Notes: generated by a model not told the origin, from the sequence alone. Shown: positions 44,719-53,758, counted from the first letter of the stretch. The stretch is 64,000 nt of DNA from Lactobacillaceae bacterium L1_55_11 (GCA_029433155.1 JAQYTT010000001.1:124001-188000), one strand, 5' to 3'. Made by a program: numbers and translations.

Positions 44719-45891
44719 TTGAAGAAGCTGCAAAAACTTGATTATTGGATTGCCGTGCCCTACGCACTCTTGAGTGCGGTTGGAGTGGTCATGGTTTTTT
44801 CAGCGAGCCAAAACGTTGATAGTAATTCGGTGGTCAGTTTCCTAAAGCAGGCCGCCTTTGTGGGCTTTGGTTGGTTGCTAGCCCTTTTGGCCTTTAACTT
44901 TAACCGGCGTAAGCTGCGGCAGAAAAACTGGCTAAACGCCCTGATGGTGATTACCCTGGTCCTGCTGGTAATGGCCCGGTTGTCACCGGCGATTAACGGG
45001 GCCCACGGTTGGATTCAGCTGCCGGGGATGACCTTGCAACCGGTTGAATTGGCCAAGTTTGTCCTGATTTTATACTTCGCTGATTTATTTGCCCGGCACC
45101 CCTGGCAGTCCAGGCTACCACTGCACTTGCAGTGGCGGCGGTGGAAGCCACTGATGTCTAGCTTTTTCCTCCCGGCGGCCATCTGTATTATGGAAGCCAT
45201 CATGCCCGATGTTGGAAACCTCTTCATTGCGGTAGTGGTGATTATGGTTATCTGGTTAGGATCTGGCGTTTCTTACCGCTGGAATATTTTTAACTTAACC
45301 GTGGTGATGCTTGCCTTTCTCTTTTTGCAAAACATTATCCGCTTCTTCCACCTTGGCGCCAGCCAGTCTTATGCCGTGCGTCGTTTGACCAACTTTGTCG
45401 ACCCCTGGTTGAATATCGACCAGAGTCGCCAGCTTTTGTATAGTTACTATGCGATTGCCCATGGCGGTCTCTTTGGTGTCGGTCTGGGCAATTCCTTGAT
45501 TAAGCCTTACCTGCCTGAATCAAATACCGACTTTATCATGGCGGTGGCGACTGAAGAACTAGGGGCCTTAATGGTATTAGGTGTCTTAATCGCCCTCCTG
45601 GTTTTGGTCGGGCGCCTGATCTATGTCGGTATCCAGCAAGAGGGGCAGTATGAACGCCTGGTCTTATTTGGTATTGCCAGTCTCTTGCTCCTCCAGGCCT
45701 TTGTTAACCTGGGTGGCGTGATTGGTCTCTTGCCCATTACCGGCGTGGTCTTTCCCTTTATTTCTGGGGGAGGTTCTTCCTTTATTGTTTATAGTATTGC
45801 CATCGGTCTGGCCCTAAATATTTCGGCCAAGACCAAGCAACCGTTGAAACTCAACCCCCAAGACATGGTGGCTAGGAGGGATTACCGATGA
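44719..45891 (+). CDS. ftsW: FtsW/RodA/SpoVE family peptidoglycan glycosyltransferase
   Basis: A 390-residue SEDS membrane protein that polymerises lipid II. SEDS landmarks include GAHGWIQLPGMTLQPVELAKF, LPESNTDFIMAVATEELG and the C-terminal FPFISGGGSSFIVYSIAIGLAL. Context (next to ylbG-rsmD-coaD) fits FtsW rather than RodA, but the two are close in sequence. TTG start at 44719 with AGGGG nine bases upstream. Its last four bases overlap ylbG. Confidence 0.85.
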   Translation: MKKLQKLDYWIAVPYALLSAVGVVMVFSASQNVDSNSVVSFLKQAAFVGFGWLLALLAFNFNRRKLRQKNWLNALMVITLVLLVMARLSPAINGAHGWIQLPGMTLQPVELAKFVLILYFADLFARHPWQSRLPLHLQWRRWKPLMSSFFLPAAICIMEAIMPDVGNLFIAVVVIMVIWLGSGVSYRWNIFNLTVVMLAFLFLQNIIRFFHLGASQSYAVRRLTNFVDPWLNIDQSRQLLYSYYAIAHGGLFGVGLGNSLIKPYLPESNTDFIMAVATEELGALMVLGVLIALLVLVGRLIYVGIQQEGQYERLVLFGIASLLLLQAFVNLGGVIGLLPITGVVFPFISGGGSSFIVYSIAIGLALNISAKTKQPLKLNPQDMVARRDYR

Positions 45892-46178
45892 CTTTTTTCA
45901 TCCAGCCCCGGCGGGCACTCTATGTTTATTTAAAAAATTTAAAATATGCCCATCAATTTAAAAAATATGGACATGTAACCTACATTTCCCAACAGATGAA
46001 CCTGGTTGCGGTCTACGTTAACGAGGACCAGGTCCAGCACTTGGTGGACAAGTTTAATCAGATGAAATTTGTGAAAACTGTCAAGGTTTCGCCCCGGCCC
46101 GACATTGATCCGGACCTCGGTGACCAGCACGATGATGTTTTCTTTGAAAATTATGACCATGATAAAGAGGAGTCTTAG
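45888..46178 (+). CDS. ylbG: DUF2129 protein, YlbG family
   Basis: A 96-residue protein of unknown function with the family opening RRALYVYLKNLKYAHQFKKYGHVTYISQQMNLVAVYVN and an acidic C-terminus. Conserved immediately upstream of rsmD in Bacillota, as here. Start overlaps ftsW. Confidence 0.93.
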   Translation: MTFFIQPRRALYVYLKNLKYAHQFKKYGHVTYISQQMNLVAVYVNEDQVQHLVDKFNQMKFVKTVKVSPRPDIDPDLGDQHDDVFFENYDHDKEES

Positions 46179-46181
46179 GAC

Positions 46182-46781
46182 ATGCGGGTGATTGCAGGTA
46201 GGTTTGGCGGGACCCGGTTACAAGCCGTCAAGGGCCGCCAAACCCGGCCAACGACTGATAAGATAAAAGAGGCCATGTTTAGCATTCTCATGCCCTACCT
46301 GAACGGCGGCCAGGTCTTGGACCTCTACGCTGGGACCGGTGGTTTAGGCATTGAGGCAGTTTCGCGGGGCATGGACCATGCCACCCTGGTCGACCGGCAG
46401 CGGGCGGCCGTGGCGGTGATTGAAGAAAACGTGGCTAAGACCCATCATGAAGCGGACTTTACCATCTTATCCTTACCAGCAAAACGGGCCCTGGCGGAGT
46501 TACAATCTCAGGCCCAGGCCTTTGACCTGGTGCTCTTTGATCCGCCCTATGCCCAGGCTAAAATTGAACAGGACTTAGCTGACCTGGTTGCCCGTGGTCT
46601 GTTAAAGGATGGGGCAGTGATTATGGTTGAAACCGACCAGGAAGCTATTTTACCGGCTAGTAGTGAAAAATTTAAACAGTTACAGCAAAAAAATTATGGC
46701 ATCACCGTTTTGACGGTTTATCAGTACCATCAGCAGGAGGCAGTCAGTCATGAAAATTGCAGTTTTCCCCGGGAGTTTTGA
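46182..46781 (+). CDS. rsmD: 16S rRNA (guanine966-N2)-methyltransferase RsmD
   Basis: A 199-residue methyltransferase: MRVIAGRFGGTRLQAVKG, RPTTDKIKEAMFSIL, SAM motif VLDLYAGTGGLGIEAVSRG and catalytic LVLFDPPYAQ. The C-terminus (about ten residues beyond QYHQQE) overlaps the coaD coding region by 32 bases, long for this operon. Confidence 0.94.
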   Translation: MRVIAGRFGGTRLQAVKGRQTRPTTDKIKEAMFSILMPYLNGGQVLDLYAGTGGLGIEAVSRGMDHATLVDRQRAAVAVIEENVAKTHHEADFTILSLPAKRALAELQSQAQAFDLVLFDPPYAQAKIEQDLADLVARGLLKDGAVIMVETDQEAILPASSEKFKQLQQKNYGITVLTVYQYHQQEAVSHENCSFPREF

Positions 46782-47232
46782 CCCCCTGACAAACGGCCAT
46801 CTCGACATTATTGAGCGGGCCAGTAAAATCTTTGATCAGCTGATTGTCGGCATTGGGGTGAATACCAATAAAACCGGGCTTTTTACCCCGGCTGAGAAAA
46901 AGGCTCTGATTGAAAGTACGGTGGCCGACCTCCCTAACGTTTCGGTGGCCATCATTGAGGGCCTGACCGTCCAGTTCATGGATGAAGTCGGGGCCCAGTT
47001 CATCGTCCGGGGTCTGCGGAATGCCAAGGACTTTGAATATGAGCGTGACATCGCCGGGGTTAATGGTGCCCTGTCCGATGTGGAAACGGTCCTCTTACTG
47101 GCTAAGTCTGAGAATCAGAACATTTCCAGTTCGATGGTTAAGGAAATTGCCAAGATGGGGGCCGAGAACCTGGACGCCTTCCTACCCGAAACGGTCGTGG
47201 TGGCCTTACAAGAACGTCTGCAAATGAAATAA
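46750..47232 (+). CDS. coaD: Phosphopantetheine adenylyltransferase
   Basis: Fourth step of coenzyme A synthesis, cytoplasmic. The 160-residue protein opens KIAVFPGSFDPLTNGHLDII (nucleotidyltransferase motif) and has FIVRGLRNAKDFEYERDIAGVN and ISSSMVKEIAKMG. CAGGAGGCAGTC supplies its ribosome-binding site inside rsmD. Followed by a terminator. Confidence 0.97.
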   Translation: MKIAVFPGSFDPLTNGHLDIIERASKIFDQLIVGIGVNTNKTGLFTPAEKKALIESTVADLPNVSVAIIEGLTVQFMDEVGAQFIVRGLRNAKDFEYERDIAGVNGALSDVETVLLLAKSENQNISSSMVKEIAKMGAENLDAFLPETVVVALQERLQMK

Positions 47233-47268
47233 AAAGTTGTTCCAAATAATTTTGGGACAACTTTTTTA
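47233..47268 (+). terminator. Terminator after coaD
   Basis: AAAAAGTTGTTCC pairs with GGGACAACTTTTTT across a ten-base loop, with one G-U pair. Confidence 0.85.
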
Positions 47269-47303
47269 TTGTGCCTTCGTAAGATAAGTTAGGAGGCACA
47301 GGT

Positions 47304-47975
47304 ATGCAAAAATTTTGGCAATTATGGGACCGGTATCGGCCTTGGCTGCAACGTTTCCGTTGGTGGCTATTAGCTGGTGGGAGTCTAGTGGCAATTTTAA
47401 CCTTTACCCTGATTCACGCGGTCAGCCGACCAGCGGCGCCCAGTCAGGTGCCCCGCCTAGCAGCTGAAGTGACTAGTCAGGTTAGTTCGACTGGCAAGGC
47501 GTCTAGCAGTAGTGGTAAGACCCCTGGTGGCAAGCAGTGGGTTGATATCAAGGGGGCGGTCGCCCACCCGGGTCTCTATGCCTTTAAAGAAGGAGACCGG
47601 GTCAAGCAGGGAATCGACTTGGCTGGTGGTTTAACGCCTAAGGCTGACACGGTCCGTCTAAATTTAGCCCAACCCCTGGTGGACGGTCAGGTGGTTTACA
47701 TTTTAAGCCAGGGCGAGGCTGCCAGCCAGGTGGGTGGCCAGGCTAGGGCGGCCGCTAATCCAACTGGTGATGGTGGTACGAATGGACCAGTGAATTTAAA
47801 TACGGCCACCAGCGAACAGTTGCAGACACTCGATGGTGTCGGTGCCAAGCGGGCGGAGAAAATTATCACCTACCGGCAGGAGCATGGCCGTTTTAACCAG
47901 CCCAGTGATCTCTGCCAGGTGGACGGGATTGGCGATAAATTCTTCCAAAAGATTAAGGACCAGGTTACAGTTTGA
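47304..47975 (+). CDS. comEA: Competence DNA receptor ComEA
   Basis: A 223-residue membrane-anchored DNA-binding protein for transformation. It has one helix (about 20-42), a Ser/Thr-rich linker, an SLBB domain (VDIKGAVAHPGLYAFKEGDRV) and a C-terminal double helix-hairpin-helix (NLNTATSEQLQTLDGVGAKRAEKIITYR, then VDGIGDKFFQKI). AGGAGGCACAGGT precedes the ATG. The stop overlaps the comEC start. Confidence 0.94.
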   Translation: MQKFWQLWDRYRPWLQRFRWWLLAGGSLVAILTFTLIHAVSRPAAPSQVPRLAAEVTSQVSSTGKASSSSGKTPGGKQWVDIKGAVAHPGLYAFKEGDRVKQGIDLAGGLTPKADTVRLNLAQPLVDGQVVYILSQGEAASQVGGQARAAANPTGDGGTNGPVNLNTATSEQLQTLDGVGAKRAEKIITYRQEHGRFNQPSDLCQVDGIGDKFFQKIKDQVTV

Positions 47976-50275
47976 CGATTGGTAAGGTGCCACTGCCTCG
48001 GCTAGTCCTACTGGCCAGCTTCCTAGCAGCTAGTTTGTCCGGTGTAATTTTCCGCCCCAATCTTTATACCTATCTCTTGCTAGGCATGGCAGTCGGCTTA
48101 ATCCTCTGGCAGCGCAGTGGCCGGGCTCTGGGGCTGACGGTAGTAGTGGTCCTACCTTTTGCCCTTAGTTTTGGCATACAAAGGCTGGCGCAGGACCGAC
48201 TAAGTGGGCAACCCAGTCAACTGGCCCAGGTCTTTGCCGGCCGGATTTACCCTGATGACATTCAAATTGACGGTGACCAATTTAAGGCTCGCGGCCAGTT
48301 GGACAGTGGGGAACGGGTCCAGATTTTTTGGAAGATTGCCCATCATCAGCAGCTCACTGCACTAATGCAAAACACCCGGACTCTGGCCTTTAGGGCCCAA
48401 GGTGATTTAAAGCCAGTTAGTCCACCGACGAATTTCAACCAGTTTGATAACCAGCAGTATCTCAAAACCCAGGGCATTTGCCGTCAGTTGACTGCTCGCA
48501 AATTGCAGTGGACCGGTGATGTAGGTCGGGGATGGTTGGACCACTTAAAGGTGCAGCTACGCGACTGGCATGCAGTCGGCCTTCAGAACTGTCAGCACCT
48601 GCCTAAGCCCTTGAGTTACTATACCCAGGCCCTGTTACTGGGAGACAATGTGCCCGAGTTATACCAGGAGAATCCGGGCATTTCGCAGCTGGGACTCATC
48701 CACCTTTTTAGTGTTTCTGGCTTCCAGTTAAACTTGTTAATTGCGGTAGTGATGGCAATTTGTAAGCGATTGGGGCTTTGGTACGAAGTGGTCGCGGCCG
48801 GTTTGATAGGGATTCTGCCCCTCTATTTTTTGTATTCTGGCTCACCGCCAATCCTAGTCAGGTCCCTGATTAGTAGCGAAATCTTGCTCCTGATGGCGAT
48901 TTTTGGCCGGCGCCGTGATGGTGTCCTGGTCTGGTCGCTGAGTCTCCTAGTTAGCCTGGCGGTAGCCCCGCAAATCCTGCTAACGCTGGGCGGCCAGTTG
49001 TCCTTTGCCCTGACCTTTGCCTTACTCTTTACCAACAAGCTCAAACGCTGGCAACGGGATATCTGGTTGGCCCTGATTAGCCTACCGTTGATTTTAACCT
49101 GCCAGTACACCTGGCATATTTTGCAATTAGGAGCCAATATCCTGGCCATTCCCATCTTTGAACTGCTGGTGGTGCCTTTAGTCGGGATTGGATTTGTAGG
49201 CCAGGGCTGTCCGGGGGTAACCCCGTTAACCAACCAACTCCTCCATGTCTTTGCCAGTAGTTTAGACCGGGTGGCCCAGCTGCCAGGTCTGCTAGTGGTG
49301 GGTAAGTTACCGGGGCTGGTCTTACTGCTGATGTTTATCTCGACCTGGTTATTTTGGGTACCAAAGCGGCGACTAAAGAGGGCCGCAGTAAGTTTGTGGC
49401 TGCTTAGCCTAAGTCTGGGTTGGTTTTGGGTGCATTGGCCCAGTCATGGAGAATTTACGACCTTTGATATTGGTCAGGGGGATGCGGCCCTGGTGAGAAC
49501 GCCCTTTAACCGCAGTGTTACCCTGATTGATACCGGCGGCTTAGTTGATTTTTCAAGGACTGCTGCCTGGCAGAAGCCAGAACACCGCAGTAATCCAGGG
49601 GAAACGGTGGTGGTGAATTATCTGCACAGCCTAGGGCTGAACCGGGTCGATAATCTGGTTCTATCCCACCGGGACCAGGATCACATTGGCTATGTGCCGG
49701 TTATTCTAACAAAACTTCAGGTTAAACGGTTGATTATGCCAGCTGGCATGGCCAAACAAAACGCTTACTTGAAAAAAATTGCCCCATATCTGGGCAAGAC
49801 TCAGGTGCTAGAAGTGACTAATCAGACCAAGGTCCCCAATTTCCCCCTCGAAATTCTGCACCCCTTTGCCCCCGGTGAGGCTGAGAACCAAGATTCGATT
49901 GCCCTCTATGGCCGCCTTGGTAACCACAATATTTTCACGGCCGGGGACTTAGACCAGGGTGGAGAACTGGCAGTGGCCGCGGCCTATCCCAGCCTGAAAG
50001 TCGATATCTTAAAACTGGGACACCACGGGTCGAAAACAAGCACTGCTCCAGCCATCTTAGACCGGTGGCAGGTTAAAATTGGCCTGGTTTCGGCTGGACG
50101 CAATAACCGCTACCACCATCCCAATGATGAAGTCATTGAGCGGTTAAAAGAACACCGGGTGACCATCTTAAATACCCAGCATAATGGTATGCTAAGATAT
50201 ATTTACGACCGCCATTACGGTTACTTTGAGGTGAAAGTTCCCGATGAACCTAAAACAGCTAAAAGAACAAATTAG
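47972..50275 (+). CDS. comEC: DNA uptake channel ComEC
   Basis: A 767-residue membrane protein that passes single-stranded DNA into the cytoplasm. It has an N-terminal DUF4131 region, a polytopic competence domain (LIHLFSVSGFQLNLLIAVV, GSPPILVRSLI) and a C-terminal metallo-beta-lactamase domain (DIGQGDAALV, SHRDQDHIGYV, TAGDLD, LGHHGSKTS). Intact length with comEA suggests a working uptake channel. TTG start overlaps the comEA stop. It has more cysteines than other proteins here. Overlaps holA by 32 bases. Confidence 0.94.
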   Translation: MTIGKVPLPRLVLLASFLAASLSGVIFRPNLYTYLLLGMAVGLILWQRSGRALGLTVVVVLPFALSFGIQRLAQDRLSGQPSQLAQVFAGRIYPDDIQIDGDQFKARGQLDSGERVQIFWKIAHHQQLTALMQNTRTLAFRAQGDLKPVSPPTNFNQFDNQQYLKTQGICRQLTARKLQWTGDVGRGWLDHLKVQLRDWHAVGLQNCQHLPKPLSYYTQALLLGDNVPELYQENPGISQLGLIHLFSVSGFQLNLLIAVVMAICKRLGLWYEVVAAGLIGILPLYFLYSGSPPILVRSLISSEILLLMAIFGRRRDGVLVWSLSLLVSLAVAPQILLTLGGQLSFALTFALLFTNKLKRWQRDIWLALISLPLILTCQYTWHILQLGANILAIPIFELLVVPLVGIGFVGQGCPGVTPLTNQLLHVFASSLDRVAQLPGLLVVGKLPGLVLLLMFISTWLFWVPKRRLKRAAVSLWLLSLSLGWFWVHWPSHGEFTTFDIGQGDAALVRTPFNRSVTLIDTGGLVDFSRTAAWQKPEHRSNPGETVVVNYLHSLGLNRVDNLVLSHRDQDHIGYVPVILTKLQVKRLIMPAGMAKQNAYLKKIAPYLGKTQVLEVTNQTKVPNFPLEILHPFAPGEAENQDSIALYGRLGNHNIFTAGDLDQGGELAVAAAYPSLKVDILKLGHHGSKTSTAPAILDRWQVKIGLVSAGRNNRYHHPNDEVIERLKEHRVTILNTQHNGMLRYIYDRHYGYFEVKVPDEPKTAKRTN

Positions 50276-51257
50276 TCACCAGGCCTTAGCGAATTTCTAC
50301 TTGCTGAGTGGGGAAGAACCGGTGCTGTTAAACCGGGCCCGGTCCCTGTTTCAAGACAGTGTCCCTGAAGATGAACAAGCTCTGAATTTCGCCTTCCTGG
50401 ACGGGCAGGACTTAGACTGGGGCGCTATGCTAAACGAACTAAGCACGCCCTCTTTTCTAGGCGACCGGCGGGTGATTTTTATCCAACGCCCCCTGTTTTT
50501 AACCGCAGCCCAAAAGCCTAGCCGTCAGGAAGAAGACCAGTTGCTGTCAATCCTGGAACAACCCGTGATGGATAACGTGGTTGTCTGGGCTATCGGTGAT
50601 TTAAAGTTGGATAAACGTAAAAAGATTACCAAGGCCATCTTAAAAAGTGCTGAAAAAATTGACCTACCCAAGCTAGATACAGCGCAGGGACAGCGGTATA
50701 TCAAGGCGCAACTCGAGCAGGCTGGTTTCAGTATAGACCCAGCCGCATTAAACGAGTTAACCAATCGGACCAACGCTGACTACAGTCAGATGGTGGCCCA
50801 GTTGTCTAAACTACGGGCCTATGCCCAGGATGCCCATCACATTGACCAGGCCGCGGTAGCTGGCCTGGTGCCGCAAGTCTTAAATGCCAGCGCCTTTGAC
50901 CTGGTGGATGCGGTCATGGCTGGTCAGATTCACCAAGCGCTGACCCAGTACCAGGATTTGCTAGGACAAGGGGAGGCGCCCCTTAGGATCAATGCCGTTT
51001 TGACTGGGCAATTCCGGCTTTTACTGCAGGTCGCCGCCTTGCGGGGTAATGCCAATATCGCCCAAACTTTGGGGGTGCATCCTTACCGAGTTAAATTGGC
51101 CGAACGGGTCCTCGGCCGCTATGCCTTGGACCGCTTAAAGGCCGGGTATTTAGGCATGTTAGACATTGAAATTGCCTTAAAGAGTAGGACCAGTGATCCG
51201 AGCCTGTTGTTTGAACGTTTTTTAATCAAATTAAGCAATCAAAAAGCACGGGTTTAA
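50244..51257 (+). CDS. holA: DNA polymerase III delta subunit
   Basis: Clamp-loader subunit that opens the sliding clamp. The 337-residue protein has FYLLSGEEPVLLNRAR near the start, LSTPSFLGDRRVIFIQRP, a lid region and the C-terminal helical collar (HPYRVKLAERVLGRYALDRLKAGYLGMLDIEIALKS). It begins within comEC, the usual comEC-holA coupling. The stop lies within the terminator. The S20 gene that usually follows in Bacillota is not here. Confidence 0.94.
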   Translation: MNLKQLKEQISHQALANFYLLSGEEPVLLNRARSLFQDSVPEDEQALNFAFLDGQDLDWGAMLNELSTPSFLGDRRVIFIQRPLFLTAAQKPSRQEEDQLLSILEQPVMDNVVVWAIGDLKLDKRKKITKAILKSAEKIDLPKLDTAQGQRYIKAQLEQAGFSIDPAALNELTNRTNADYSQMVAQLSKLRAYAQDAHHIDQAAVAGLVPQVLNASAFDLVDAVMAGQIHQALTQYQDLLGQGEAPLRINAVLTGQFRLLLQVAALRGNANIAQTLGVHPYRVKLAERVLGRYALDRLKAGYLGMLDIEIALKSRTSDPSLLFERFLIKLSNQKARV

Positions 51258-51272
51258 AACCCGTGCTTTTCC
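51243..51272 (+). terminator. Bidirectional terminator between holA and the DyP peroxidase
   Basis: AAAAGCACGGGTTT and AAAACCCGTGCTTTT form a perfect stem; the holA stop codon is in it. Confidence 0.88.
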
Positions 51273-51273
51273 T

Positions 51274-52230
51274 TTATTTAAATTCGTCGTCAGCAATCTG
51301 TGCCAGGGTATCCCGGGACGGAATGAAGTAAAGCTGTCCGTTTAAGATCCGTGAGAAGGTCAGCAGGAAGTCGGACTGGTCGACCATGTTCTGTAACATT
51401 CCCTTGGTAACCGTCCAGTGACGGGAGTAACCAATAAAGTAGGTACCAGTGACACCGGCAGCGGGATCAGAATAAGGGACGTTCATCCGCACAATCTTCT
51501 TTTCTTCACCATCCTCCTCATACTGGGAGGCGACGTTGTGGGCATTTTCGAACTTGTCCTCGTCTTCGAGTTCCAAATCAGTGAATTTTTCACGGCCAAC
51601 TGCCTTTTCCTGAACCTCGGTCTTCATGTGGTTCCACACGTCCATGTTGTGGCGCCACTTTTGTGGGAAGGCGTAAGAACCGTTTTCGTAATCGGGATCT
51701 TCATCACCAATCAGGGCGTAGTCGGCCGCATCTTCCACGGCTGGGGCCTCCGTACCATCGATGAAACCGATAATGGCCCGGCCCTCGAAGTAGCGGAATC
51801 CCTGGGTTGAATCGACTACCTCAGTGTAGTCCTTCAAAAAGCGCATGAACTGGGCCTGGGTTTCATAAACGGCGGCATGGTCGGCATCCCGGATATGGAA
51901 GAAGAGATCGCCCTCGGTTCCAGGCATCCCATATTCGGGGCCCTTGACACCCTTGAAAGTCTCTAATTCCTTAGGCTTAGGGGTGTTTGGGAAAAGGATG
52001 TCCCAGGCGTGGTTACTGAAGCCAAAGGCAACCTTCAGGCCGGTAGCTGCTGCTAAATCCGTATCGCGGATGCGCATTGAACGGATAATGGCCTGGGAAC
52101 GGTCGGCAAAGGCAACGATGGCATCGTGAAGTTCCTGGCGGGGCAAATCTTTAAATTTTAAGACTGTAAATTGAACACTCTCACCCACATCCTTCCAGAC
52201 ATCTTGGGCTTTACTAGGGTTAATTGACAT
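51274..52230 (-). CDS. DyP-type heme peroxidase
   Basis: A 318-residue dye-decolourising peroxidase. The distal motif GFIDG (155-159, catalytic Asp158), the proximal heme ligand His231 in ENAHNVAS and a downstream Arg270 (GYSRHW) are present. No Tat or Sec signal, so it is cytoplasmic. It would remove peroxide but needs heme, like the cyd oxidase in this window. ATG 52230 has AAAGGAG upstream; an in-frame start six codons earlier lacks one. A Fur/PerR-like palindrome lies upstream. Confidence 0.92.
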   Translation of the reverse strand: MSINPSKAQDVWKDVGESVQFTVLKFKDLPRQELHDAIVAFADRSQAIIRSMRIRDTDLAAATGLKVAFGFSNHAWDILFPNTPKPKELETFKGVKGPEYGMPGTEGDLFFHIRDADHAAVYETQAQFMRFLKDYTEVVDSTQGFRYFEGRAIIGFIDGTEAPAVEDAADYALIGDEDPDYENGSYAFPQKWRHNMDVWNHMKTEVQEKAVGREKFTDLELEDEDKFENAHNVASQYEEDGEEKKIVRMNVPYSDPAAGVTGTYFIGYSRHWTVTKGMLQNMVDQSDFLLTFSRILNGQLYFIPSRDTLAQIADDEFK

Positions 52231-52305
52231 GGATATCTCCTTTATCAAGCAATTGTTTTAATCTACTATCTAGGATACCGCAAAAACCCTAAAGAGACCA
52301 TAAAA

Positions 52306-52318
52306 TAGAATTATTCTA
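52306..52318 (-). promoter_or_regulatory. Fur/PerR-like palindrome upstream of the DyP gene
   Basis: TAGAAT-T-ATTCTA is a perfect 6-1-6 palindrome. With flanking bases (ATAGAATTATTCTAA) it matches the Bacillus PerR box TTATAATTATTATAA at 12 of 15 positions. It lies about 75 bases before the DyP start and next to the thiM stop. A peroxide-sensing regulator of a peroxidase is plausible but inferred. Confidence 0.4.
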
Positions 52319-52326
52319 ATTTAAAA

Positions 52327-53109
52327 TTACAGGGCAGTCATTTTCAGGTGTTGGTCAATGACCTCATCGGTCAAATTGGCCAACTGGTTAAAGACCTCGA
52401 CCATGAAGGAAGCCGGCTGCTGACTGAAAGTATGACCAGCTAGTTCGCCGGCAATGCTAAAGGTGGCGACTGTCCTGGCAATGTCAGTTAAATCATGGCT
52501 TAAAGCTAAGACCACACCTAAGAGGCCATCGAGCATATCGCCACTGCCAACATTGGTCTGAAAGGCCGGATGACCATTATCCACCCGCCAGGTGGTTTCA
52601 CCGTCGCTGATAAAGTCGCTGGGTCCCGAAAGGACGACCAGGCAGTCCTGTTTTTTAGCCGCTGCCTCAGCCAGGGTTGTTAGGTCACCACTGCCTTGAC
52701 CAGCGTCGATGCCATTGGCCTGCCAGTTTTCACCAGCTAGGTAGGCGATTTCACCGGCATTTCCCCGAATCAGGGTTGGCCGAACCTGATTCGTCAGGAC
52801 CTTGAAGTTTTCCTGTCGGAGCTTAGTGGCGCTGACGGCCACCGGGTCAATAACGACCGTTAGGCCCTTTTGATTAGCCACCTGGCCGGCCTTAGCACCA
52901 GCCGCTAAATCCCCGGCATTGGTGGTGCCCAGGTTAATGACCAGGGCTTTAGCAATGGCCATCAAGTCCTGGGCTTCATCGGCATCGGTGAACATGATAG
53001 GGGAACCGCCGTAAAAATTAATGGCATCGGCTACCCGCTGAGGGGTCACAAAGTTGGCGACGTTTAAAATGACTGGATTATGTTGACGGATATTTTCAAT
53101 GGTTAACAT
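52327..53109 (-). CDS. thiM: Hydroxyethylthiazole kinase
   Basis: Phosphorylates 4-methyl-5-(2-hydroxyethyl)thiazole for thiamine salvage. The 260-residue ribokinase-like protein has HNPVILNVANFVTPQRVADAINFYGGSPIM, ALVINLGTTN, VVIDPVAVSATKLR, IRGNAGEI and the ATP/anion-hole segment FQTNVGSGDMLDGLLG. The last segment has SGDM where GCGC/GSGD variants occur. Third gene of the TPP-controlled thiD-thiE-thiM operon. Confidence 0.94.
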   Translation of the reverse strand: MLTIENIRQHNPVILNVANFVTPQRVADAINFYGGSPIMFTDADEAQDLMAIAKALVINLGTTNAGDLAAGAKAGQVANQKGLTVVIDPVAVSATKLRQENFKVLTNQVRPTLIRGNAGEIAYLAGENWQANGIDAGQGSGDLTTLAEAAAKKQDCLVVLSGPSDFISDGETTWRVDNGHPAFQTNVGSGDMLDGLLGVVLALSHDLTDIARTVATFSIAGELAGHTFSQQPASFMVEVFNQLANLTDEVIDQHLKMTAL

Positions 53110-53110
53110 G

Positions 53111-53758
53111 CTATGCTCCTTTTAGTTGGGCGATGGTTTTTGGAAGATTGGTACTCTGCATCAGGGCCGAAATCACGGCCAGACCACTAACGCCGGTTTG
53201 CAGGACTGCAGCCGCATTAGCAGGAGTGATGCCCCCAATGGCTACGGTGGGCAAATCGGGTACGGCCTGGACTAATTGGGTGAGACCAGTCAGGCCAATT
53301 GGGGCCTGGACCTGGTCCTTACTGCTGGTGGCTGCAACCGGACCCAGCCCCAGATAATCAATGGCAGTCAAGTCACCACTCGCTTCTAATTCATCAAGGT
53401 CATGGACCGAAAGGCCTAAAATCCAGTCCAGGTGATCACGGGCAATGGCATGGATATCCTCATCACCTTGGCCAAGGTGTAGGCCATCAGCTTGAATTTT
53501 TTCGGCTAGGGCAACGTCATCATCGACAATCAGGGGAATCTGGTATTTTTTAGTGATGGCCCGGACCTGCTGTCCCAGCTGTTCGCGGGCCGCCCCGGAT
53601 AAGCTGCCTTGGTCTTTTTCCCGGAACTGGAAAATGGTAACGCCGCTTTGGCAGGCCCGTTCCAACTGGGTTAAAAATTGATCAACGTCGCCACCGGTGT
53701 TTTGGCTACCGCCGATAAAGTAAACCGCCAGATCACTCGGTTTAAAGTTTTTAGACAT
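53111..53758 (-). CDS. thiE: Thiamine-phosphate synthase
   Basis: Joins HMP-pyrophosphate and thiazole phosphate to form thiamine phosphate. The 215-residue TIM barrel has FQFREKDQGSLSG, PLIVDDDVALAEKIQADGLHLGQGDED, IDYLGLGPVAATSSKDQVQAPIGL and VAIGGITPANA. ATG 53758 follows GGAGGTGG; an in-frame GTG at 53767 would overlap that site. It overlaps thiD by eight bases and is one base from thiM. Confidence 0.94.
   Translation of the reverse strand: MSKNFKPSDLAVYFIGGSQNTGGDVDQFLTQLERACQSGVTIFQFREKDQGSLSGAAREQLGQQVRAITKKYQIPLIVDDDVALAEKIQADGLHLGQGDEDIHAIARDHLDWILGLSVHDLDELEASGDLTAIDYLGLGPVAATSSKDQVQAPIGLTGLTQLVQAVPDLPTVAIGGITPANAAAVLQTGVSGLAVISALMQSTNLPKTIAQLKGA

Noticed and set aside
51274-52230. 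DyP peroxidase with a lost proximal heme ligand (KKIVRMN segment lacking His)
   Set aside because: The correct alignment places the proximal ligand at His231 in ENAHNVAS, as in other DyP proteins, so the site is intact.
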